From: Xanthobacteraceae bacterium
GTDB taxonomy: Bacteria; Pseudomonadota; Alphaproteobacteria; Rhizobiales; Xanthobacteraceae
Length of the DNA stretch: 64,000 bases
Direction: 5' to 3'
Assembly: GCA_019752575.1 (NCBI GenBank)
Contig: JAIELW010000004.1
Location: 294,560-358,559, forward strand
Shown: piece by piece, positions 58,871 to 64,000 of the stretch
Numbering within the stretch: position 1 is the stretch's first letter
Layout: each line of letters begins with the position of its first letter
The notes under the pieces: generated by a model
Databases searched by the model: none
Told to the model about the DNA's origin: nothing
What the model saw: the letters and a program-made list of their open reading frames with translations, nothing else
Position numbers and translations under genes: made by a program

Positions 58871-60199
58871 TTAGTTTCCAGCGGCGCGGAGCTGTTGCGG
58901 CTCAGCCCACATAATGTCGTCTTCGTTCGCCGCCGCCGGAACTTGCGGCGCGATACCGGGACTTACGACACGCAGCGAAGGAATTGTGGCGACCGCGGCG
59001 CGCGCCTCTTCGACCGGCGGCACGGCAACCGGCGGCAGCTTGCCGGCGACCTCGACGCGATTACGCCCGCGCTCCTTCGCAAGATAGAGCGCGTTGTCTG
59101 CACGGGCGAGCAATTCGGCGACATCTTCGACCGAATCCGAAGTCAGAGCAGCAACGCCTATGCTTACCGTCGCATCAACGTGCTTGCCGTCGATTTCCGC
59201 GGTCGCAACCATGAGCGCACGCCGGATGCGCTCGGCGGTGCCGACCGCCGTGCCCTCGCCTGCGCCGAACAGAAGCGCGCCGAATTCTTCGCCACCGAGG
59301 CGGCCCATCATGTCGGTCGAGCGGAACTCCGCCGCGGCCTTCGCGGTAAAAATCCGGAGCACTTCGTCGCCGACCGAATGGCCGAAGCGATCGTTGATCG
59401 ACTTGAAGTGGTCGAGATCGAACAGGAGCGCGGTCACGGGCTCCGGGTTGCGCGAGCGCTGGCGCATCCGGCGCATCGCGGCATCGAGGAACGCGCGGCG
59501 GTTCGGAATATTCGTCAGCGGATCGAGCATCGCGTTGGTCTTGTGCACGAGTTCGCTGCGCTCCTTCGCCATGGCGAGGATCATGAACGAAGCGACGATC
59601 AGATAAAGAAGCGATTCCAGTGCGATGATGCTGAACCAGGCGGCTGAAAAGAGCGTGGCGCCGGGCGCCACCGGAAACGCGAAAACGAGCCAGATGCGAA
59701 GCGCGTAAACCGCGCCGTGCACGAATTGCGTGGCGCTCAAAGGCCATCGCGACATCAAGGGCTCGAACTGCCGTCCGCGCCAAATCTCGCAACCCGTACC
59801 GATTGCATAGACCGAGATGATCGCGGAACTGAGCATGATCCGTGCGTTGACGGAATCGCTCAATCCGGGAAGCTGACAGGCAAGCAACCACAGGATCGCG
59901 CCGGCCAGAACGCCGGAAACGGGAACGCTCCGCTCGTCGAACAAACGCGCGCCGCCCCAACCCATGCCGCAGGCGATAAGAAGGAGCGCGTTCGCGATAT
60001 CGATCGAAACCACATCGGGAATAAAACCACGCGCGCCGAGCAGGCCCGCGCCGATGCACATCACGAAATGGCTCGCGCTCCACCAGCCGAGCGCACGGAT
60101 TTCGCGGTTCTGGTACCAGGCAAATAGCAGCAGAAATCCGAGCACCATCGTGACGGAGATCGACACGATGAAGAGCGTGCGAACGTCGAGATCGAGCAC
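58871..60199 (-). CDS. Membrane-bound diguanylate cyclase (GGDEF) 2
   Basis: About 442 residues with the same plan as its neighbour: membrane helices up to about 210, then GGDEF with RLGGEEF and I-site RSTD. The tail after the GGDEF domain is longer and Pro/Ala-rich. A GTG start is chosen because VLDLDVRTLFIVS lines up with the start of the paralogue and AAGG lies just before it; a TTG 45 bases upstream with AGGAA is an alternative. Confidence 0.9.
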   Translation of the reverse strand: MLDLDVRTLFIVSISVTMVLGFLLLFAWYQNREIRALGWWSASHFVMCIGAGLLGARGFIPDVVSIDIANALLLIACGMGWGGARLFDERSVPVSGVLAGAILWLLACQLPGLSDSVNARIMLSSAIISVYAIGTGCEIWRGRQFEPLMSRWPLSATQFVHGAVYALRIWLVFAFPVAPGATLFSAAWFSIIALESLLYLIVASFMILAMAKERSELVHKTNAMLDPLTNIPNRRAFLDAAMRRMRQRSRNPEPVTALLFDLDHFKSINDRFGHSVGDEVLRIFTAKAAAEFRSTDMMGRLGGEEFGALLFGAGEGTAVGTAERIRRALMVATAEIDGKHVDATVSIGVAALTSDSVEDVAELLARADNALYLAKERGRNRVEVAGKLPPVAVPPVEEARAAVATIPSLRVVSPGIAPQVPAAANEDDIMWAEPQQLRAAGN

Positions 60200-60308
60200 A
60201 GCCGGGCCTTTGCGTGGTTTTTCCTCACGCGCATCCTGCGGCAAGAGTTCCTACAGAACCGGGCCGGAACTCGATAAAATTTGACGGAGTTGCCGCCGCG
60301 CAAACGAA

Positions 60309-60334
60309 AAGGGCGCGCTGGCTAGCGCGCCCTT
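60309..60334 (-). terminator. Intrinsic terminator of rplM-rpsI
   Basis: A perfect 11-bp stem, AAGGGCGCGCT/AGCGCGCCCTT with a 4-base loop, followed on the minus strand by TTCGTTT, 24 bases after the rpsI stop. Confidence 0.88.
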
Positions 60335-60357
60335 CGTAGTGAATGAACCGATAACGC

Positions 60358-60834
60358 TTAGCGCTTCGAGAACTGGAAGCTGCGGCGGGCTTTCTTCTTG
60401 CCGTACTTCTTACGCTCGACCACGCGGCTGTCGCGGGTAAGGAATCCGCCCTTCTTCAGAACGCCGCGCAGTTCGGGTTCGAAGAAAGTCAGCGCCTTCG
60501 AGACGCCGTGGCGCAGCGCGCCGGCCTGGCCGGAGAGACCGCCACCGGACACCGTGCAGACGATGTCATATTGACCGCCGCGGTTGGCCGCAACGAACGG
60601 CTGCTGGATGATCATGCGAAGCACCGGACGCGCGAAGTAAACTTCGACCGTGCGTTCGTTGACGAGGATTTTGCCCGAGCCGCGCTGCAGCCAGACGCGG
60701 GCGACCGCGTCCTTGCGCTTGCCGGTCGCGTAAGCACGGCCCTGCTTGTCGAGTTTCTGAACGTAGACCGGCGCTTCCGGCTGCACGCCCTTGAGCGCCG
60801 AGAGGCCTTCCATGGATTGAACGGTATCGGCCAT
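60358..60834 (-). CDS. rpsI: 30S ribosomal protein S9
   Basis: 158 residues. The core starts at [27 protein letters not shown], and the C-terminus is the typical basic tail ([18 protein letters not shown]) that reaches the P-site tRNA. The N-terminal 35 residues are an alphaproteobacterial extension. Its start shares a base with the rplM stop (TGATG). Confidence 0.97.
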   Translation of the reverse strand: MADTVQSMEGLSALKGVQPEAPVYVQKLDKQGRAYATGKRKDAVARVWLQRGSGKILVNERTVEVYFARPVLRMIIQQPFVAANRGGQYDIVCTVSGGGLSGQAGALRHGVSKALTFFEPELRGVLKKGGFLTRDSRVVERKKYGKKKARRSFQFSKR

Positions 60835-61298
60835 CAGGCGGCCCCCACATTCTTGCGGTTGAGTTTTGCGATATCCAGCGGCTGCGGATTCTGCGCTTCG
60901 TGCGGATGCTTCGCGCCTTTGTAGACGCGCAGGTTACCCATGATCTTCCGGCCGAGGGGCCCTCGCGCGAGCATGCGCTCGACGGCCTTCTCGAGGATGC
61001 GCTCCGGGAAGCGGCCTTCCATGATCATCTTGGCGGAGCGCTCTTTGATGCCGCCGATGTATCCGGTGTGGTGGTGATAGACCTTCTTCTCGAGCTTCTT
61101 GCCCGTGAAGACGACCTTCTCGGCATTGATGACGACGATGTTGTCGCCGCAATCGACGTGCGGGGTGTAGATCGCCTTATGCTTGCCCTTGAGCCGCATG
61201 GCGATGATCGTTGCGAGACGGCCGACGACGAGACCGGATGCGTCGATCAGCACCCATTTCTTCTCGACCTCGGCGGGCTTCGCCACAAAGGTGGTCAT
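60834..61298 (-). CDS. rplM: 50S ribosomal protein L13
   Basis: 154 residues, an early-assembly large-subunit protein. It has the conserved [50 protein letters not shown] and the signature around [43 protein letters not shown] is taken as the start; 21 earlier codons lie in the leader. Confidence 0.97.
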   Translation of the reverse strand: MTTFVAKPAEVEKKWVLIDASGLVVGRLATIIAMRLKGKHKAIYTPHVDCGDNIVVINAEKVVFTGKKLEKKVYHHHTGYIGGIKERSAKMIMEGRFPERILEKAVERMLARGPLGRKIMGNLRVYKGAKHPHEAQNPQPLDIAKLNRKNVGAA

Positions 61299-61332
61299 GA
61301 CGTTCTTCCTTGGTAGGGAAATTCTTGGGCGG

Positions 61333-61361
61333 GTTCTAGGAAACAAGCTCGGCAGCGTCAA
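61333..61361 (-). promoter_or_regulatory. Probable promoter of rplM-rpsI
   Basis: On the minus strand TTGACG and TAGAAC are separated by exactly 17 bases, about 35 bases upstream of the rplM start. An A/T-rich stretch (about 61375-61425) lies just upstream, as at strong ribosomal promoters. Confidence 0.65.
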
Positions 61362-61437
61362 TAGCTACGCTGAAATAAAGTCTTTTAATTACAATAGCTT
61401 ATAAATATGGTATTTTAGTACCGCGCACTAGGTGATG

Positions 61438-61863
61438 CTATCTTGGCGGAATCGAATAGGTCGCAACCACGTGCGCCGCAGGCTCCGCGTCGTTGATGCC
61501 GCGGATCGAGGCTTCCGCCACTACAAGCCGCTTGCCGAGTTTCAGGATCTTCACCTCGCAGACGAGATCACCCGGCCCCGGTTTCGAAAGGAAATTGCAG
61601 GTGAAGCTCGTCGTCACCGCGAGCGCGACCGGACCGATGGCGGCCAGGATCGCGACGTAAATCGCACCATCCGCGACCCCCATCATGGTCGGGCCCGACA
61701 CCGTGCCGCCCGGACGCAGATGCCGCTCGCCCGCAGTGAAATGCACGACCGCAGTCCCCGGCCCCACCGAAACGATCGTGTTCGGCTTGCCCGGCGCATA
61801 GGCCTGCGGGAATTCCTTGGCGAGATAGTCGCGAAGCTCCTCGACCGTCATCTTTACCTGCAT
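61438..61863 (-). CDS. PaaI family thioesterase
   Basis: This 141-residue hotdog-fold protein is of the PaaI type: the central helix region GGTVSGPTMMGVADGAIYVAILA and the strand pattern LVCEVKILKLGKRLVVAEASI. It probably hydrolyses an acyl- or aryl-CoA. The ATG at MQVKMTVEEL is used; 13 earlier open codons overlap the region of the divergent hydratase gene start. It is divergent from an enoyl-CoA hydratase gene, which fits a shared acyl-CoA role. Confidence 0.85.
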   Translation of the reverse strand: MQVKMTVEELRDYLAKEFPQAYAPGKPNTIVSVGPGTAVVHFTAGERHLRPGGTVSGPTMMGVADGAIYVAILAAIGPVALAVTTSFTCNFLSKPGPGDLVCEVKILKLGKRLVVAEASIRGINDAEPAAHVVATYSIPPR

Positions 61864-61937
61864 GGCAGCCTCCCTCTCGCGCGCAACGCATTTCGGATAC
61901 AATGCAAAGCGAAAAACGAGAAGCCAAAAGCCGACAA

Positions 61938-62762
61938 ATGACGCCGCAAAGCGCCCTCGCCCAGAAACCGGCCGACGCGATCATCCTTCGCGAGGATCAC
62001 GGCGCGATCGCGATGCTCATACTCAATCGTCCCGAAGCGCGGAACAGCCTTTCACAAGAGATGATCGACACACTGTCCGCTGAGATCGCGAAGGTGCGCG
62101 ACGACAAATCGGTGCGCGCGCTCATCGTCGCCGCGAACGGCCCCGGCTTCTGCGCCGGTCACGACATGAAGCAGATGACCGCGCGACGCGCCGACAAAGA
62201 CAAAGGCCGCGCGTTCTTCCGGCACATGTTCGAAAGTTGTGCTGCGATGATGATGTCGATCGTGCGCCTGCCTAAGCCCGTGATCGCCGCCGTGAACGGC
62301 TCCGCCAGCGCCGCAGGCGCACAGCTCGTCGCAAGCTGCGACCTTGCGGTCGCGAACAAGGAATCCCGCTTCGCGACGCCGGGCGTGAATATCGGCCTGT
62401 TCTGCTCGACGCCGATGGTCGCGCTTTCGCGCAATGTTGCGAACAAGCACGCGATGGAAATGCTGCTCACCGGCGATCTCATTTCCGCCGAGCGCGCTTA
62501 CGAGATCGGGCTTATCAATCGCGTGACCGACATCGGAGCCGAGCGCCACGAAGCGATCGAGCTTGCGAACAAGATCGTCTCGAAATCCGCCTACACGCTG
62601 AAAGTCGGCAAGGAAGCCTTCTACAAGCAGCGCGAACTCGATCTGGAAAGCGCCTATCGCTACACCGCCGAAGTCATGACCGAAAACATGCTCGCGCGCG
62701 ACGCCGAGGAAGGCATCGGCGCCTTCGTTGAGAAGCGCGAGCCGAAATGGGAAGATCGATGA
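61938..62762 (+). CDS. Enoyl-CoA hydratase/isomerase family protein
   Basis: A crotonase-fold protein of about 274 residues. The oxyanion-hole segments are present: ANGPGFCAGHDMKQM and VIAAVNGSASAAGAQLVASCDLAVA; the ESRFATPGVNIGLF block follows. It most likely hydrates or isomerises an enoyl-CoA; the chain type cannot be read. An ATG 36 bases earlier is also open. The last eleven codons (EKREPKWEDR plus stop) recur almost exactly at the end of the next gene. Confidence 0.88.
   Translation: MTPQSALAQKPADAIILREDHGAIAMLILNRPEARNSLSQEMIDTLSAEIAKVRDDKSVRALIVAANGPGFCAGHDMKQMTARRADKDKGRAFFRHMFESCAAMMMSIVRLPKPVIAAVNGSASAAGAQLVASCDLAVANKESRFATPGVNIGLFCSTPMVALSRNVANKHAMEMLLTGDLISAERAYEIGLINRVTDIGAERHEAIELANKIVSKSAYTLKVGKEAFYKQRELDLESAYRYTAEVMTENMLARDAEEGIGAFVEKREPKWEDR
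62730..62762 (+). repeat. 33-bp direct repeat, copy 1 (end of the hydratase gene)
   Basis: The last 11 codons of the hydratase gene, including its TGA. Copy 2 is at 63539-63571 with 30 of 33 bases the same and in the same reading frame phase. Confidence 0.8.
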
Positions 62763-62922
62763 TCCTCATGGTGAGGAGCAATGCGAAGCATTGCGTCTCG
62801 AACCATGAAGCTCCATCTCCATCCTTCGAGACGCCGCATCCAAGTCGGCTGAAGCCGACTTGGACATAAAGAATGCCCATCTCGGATATATCCGAGATGG
62901 GTACGGCTCCTCAGGATGAGGG
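62763..62922. repeat. Composite intergenic repeat with four stem-loops
   Basis: It begins at the hydratase stop codon. It contains GCAATGC/GCATTGC (62778-62794), GCGTCTCGAA facing TTCGAGACGC (62793-62834), a 10-bp stem with TGAA loop starting CCAAGTCGGC (62840-62863), and a perfect 26-bp palindrome (62876-62901). Its ends (CCTCAT...GGATGAGG) resemble a dispersed repeat I recall from Bradyrhizobium-like genomes. Confidence 0.7.
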
Positions 62923-62926
62923 TGGC

Positions 62927-63550
62927 ATGACCAACAACAGCGATGTCGTTTTTCCGCCCGCCGCGCGGCGGGCGCAGGAACAACGTGGTTCCGCAAAGGC
63001 CTATGCGGGGCGCGTCGAGGAAGGTTTCCCCGACACGATCACGCCCGACCTCGCGCAATTCATCGAACGCATGGATACGGCGTTTCTCGGCACCGTCACC
63101 GAAAACGGTGCGCCTTATATCCAGCACCGTGGCGGCCCGCGTGGCTTCATCAAGATCGTCGACGAGCAAACGCTCGGCTTCGCCGATTATCGGGGAAATC
63201 GGCAATACATCACGATCTCGAATATTGAGAACAACGACCGCGCCTTTCTCTTTCTGTTCGAGCCTGCAACGCGCTCGCGCATCAAGCTTTGGGGCCGGCT
63301 GAAAGCCGTCGAGGGCGACGCGGCGCTGATTGGGAAACTGTTCGATCAGGGCTACAAGGCGAAACCCGAGCGCGTTCTTCTGTTCACCATCGAGGCCTGG
63401 GATGTGAACTGTTCGCAACACATCACCGAGCGCTTTACAAAAGAGGAAATCGCGTCGGCGGTTTCGCAAATCCAGCAAAAAATCGTTGCGCTCGAGACCG
63501 AGAACGCGCAATTACGCAAAGCGCTCAGCGAAGCGAGCGAGAAGCGGTAG
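62927..63550 (+). CDS. Pyridoxamine 5'-phosphate oxidase-like flavin protein
   Basis: The 207-residue protein has a split-barrel PNPOx-like domain (about 35-160): MDTAFLGTVTENGAPYIQHRGGPRGFIKIVDEQTLGFADYRGNRQYITISNI and FLFEPATRSRIKLWGRLKAV. A coiled-coil-like tail follows (about 180-207, QQKIVALETENAQLRKAL). Such proteins bind FMN or F420-like cofactors; the reaction is unknown. The ribosome site GGATGAGGG is supplied by the end of the upstream repeat. Its stop TAG lies inside a second copy of the hydratase gene end. Confidence 0.85.
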   Translation: MTNNSDVVFPPAARRAQEQRGSAKAYAGRVEEGFPDTITPDLAQFIERMDTAFLGTVTENGAPYIQHRGGPRGFIKIVDEQTLGFADYRGNRQYITISNIENNDRAFLFLFEPATRSRIKLWGRLKAVEGDAALIGKLFDQGYKAKPERVLLFTIEAWDVNCSQHITERFTKEEIASAVSQIQQKIVALETENAQLRKALSEASEKR

Positions 63551-63571
63551 CCGAAATGGGAAGATCGTTGA
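63539..63571 (+). repeat. 33-bp direct repeat, copy 2 (end of the PNPOx-like gene)
   Basis: In frame it reads EKR, stop, PKWEDR, stop: the same codons as the hydratase end, with one triplet changed from GAG-type to TAG. It lies 809 bases after copy 1. Confidence 0.8.
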
Positions 63572-63636
63572 CCCCCACCCTTAATCCCTCCCCCGCAAGC
63601 GGGGGAGGGAAGCGAGCGTTAGCGAGCGGGTGGGGG
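63572..63636. repeat. GC-rich nested hairpin repeat
   Basis: Outer arms CCCCCACCC/GGGTGGGGG enclose an 11-bp inner stem (CCCTCCCCCGC and its complement around AA, 63586-63609). It could also end transcription of the PNPOx-like gene. It is of a type widespread between genes in alphaproteobacteria, from memory. Confidence 0.7.
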
Positions 63637-63668
63637 CGCAACAACGCAAGATGCAAGACGTTTCACGA

Positions 63669-64000
63669 ATGAACCACGACAAATACGACGACAGCTATAT
63701 CCGCGGCATTCTGCATGACGTGAAATCGGTCGCGATTGTCGGCGCGTCGCCAAAGGACAATCGGCCGAGCCATTTCGTCGTGAAATATCTCAATGAGCGC
63801 GGCTACAAAGTTTTTCCGATCAATCCCGGTCAGGGCGAAAGCGACATCGCAGGCATCAAGGCTTACGCGAAGCTCAGCGATGTGCCCGAACCCATCGACA
63901 TGATCGACGTGTTCCGCTCCTCCGACGCCGTTCCCGGCGTGCTCGACGAAGCCATGAAGCTCTCGCTGCGCCCCAAAGTATTCTGGATGCAGCTCGGCGT
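63669..64000 (+). CDS. CoA-binding domain protein (partial, runs off the right edge)
   Basis: The first 110 codons are seen. The sequence (NHDKYDDSYIRGILHDVKSVAIVGASPKDNRPSHFVVKYLNERGYKVFPINPG) is the CoA_binding_2 Rossmann domain of YccU-like proteins, usually about 140 residues, so most of it is here. The exact role is unknown. An ATG 18 bases earlier is in frame; neither start has a clear ribosome site. Confidence 0.85.
   Translation, partial: MNHDKYDDSYIRGILHDVKSVAIVGASPKDNRPSHFVVKYLNERGYKVFPINPGQGESDIAGIKAYAKLSDVPEPIDMIDVFRSSDAVPGVLDEAMKLSLRPKVFWMQLG

Overview
The window is a single, gene-dense chromosomal segment of about 60% GC from an alphaproteobacterium, most likely of the Hyphomicrobiales (Rhizobiales), near the Bradyrhizobium/Rhodopseudomonas/Xanthobacteraceae group. 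The evidence is gene order typical of that order (bamA-rseP-dxr-cdsA-uppS-frr-pyrH-tsf-rpsB; nuoA-N followed by birA, RNase J, methylmalonyl-CoA epimerase, DUF1467, proS, lolC/E, lolD, dnaE; tig-clpP-clpX-lon-hup), an S2 protein with a long C-terminal extension, a short ProRS, and palindromic intergenic repeats of a kind I recall from that group. The assignment comes from reading and memory, not from a search. Almost everything is core genome. I see no prophage, transposase, CRISPR array or integron.

Layout. 1-8.8 kb (minus strand): translation and envelope operon rpsB-tsf-pyrH-frr-uppS-cdsA-dxr-rseP-bamA; bamA runs off the left edge and has a structured leader. 9.0-16.4 kb (minus): dnaE, lolD, lolC/E, proS, then DUF1467 and methylmalonyl-CoA epimerase. 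16.8-34.7 kb (minus): rnj, birA and the full fourteen-subunit complex I operon, with two extra genes inside it: a FlK-like thioesterase between nuoC and nuoD, and a FkbM-type methyltransferase between nuoD and nuoE. 34.8-38.8 kb: periplasmic and envelope genes (lipoprotein, amino-acid binding protein, L,D-transpeptidase, TPR protein). 38.8-48.9 kb: tRNA-Asp, two HU genes around tRNA-Val, and the proteostasis cluster lon, clpX, clpP, tig, tRNA-Leu. A cation/proton antiporter fused to an FHA domain, plus a stand-alone FHA protein, sit between clpX and clpP. 49-53 kb: Nudix hydrolase, Nnr, glnB-glnA behind a sigma-54 promoter. 53.2-60.2 kb: accessory region with a Tat-exported PhoX-type phosphatase, a TetR regulator divergent from an ABA4-like gene and a multi-pass membrane gene, and two paralogous membrane diguanylate cyclases. 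60.3-64 kb: rplM-rpsI, a PaaI-type thioesterase, an enoyl-CoA hydratase, a PNPOx-like protein and a partial CoA-binding protein, separated by hairpin repeats.

The points I find most worth a second look are: the antiporter-FHA fusion convergent with a free FHA protein inside the Clp/Lon cluster; the two translationally coupled extra genes in the complex I operon; a 33-bp in-frame duplication of the enoyl-CoA hydratase gene end at the end of the PNPOx gene; the terminator-like hairpin just before bamA; and the TetR/ABA4-like/membrane-protein module with a shared palindromic control region.
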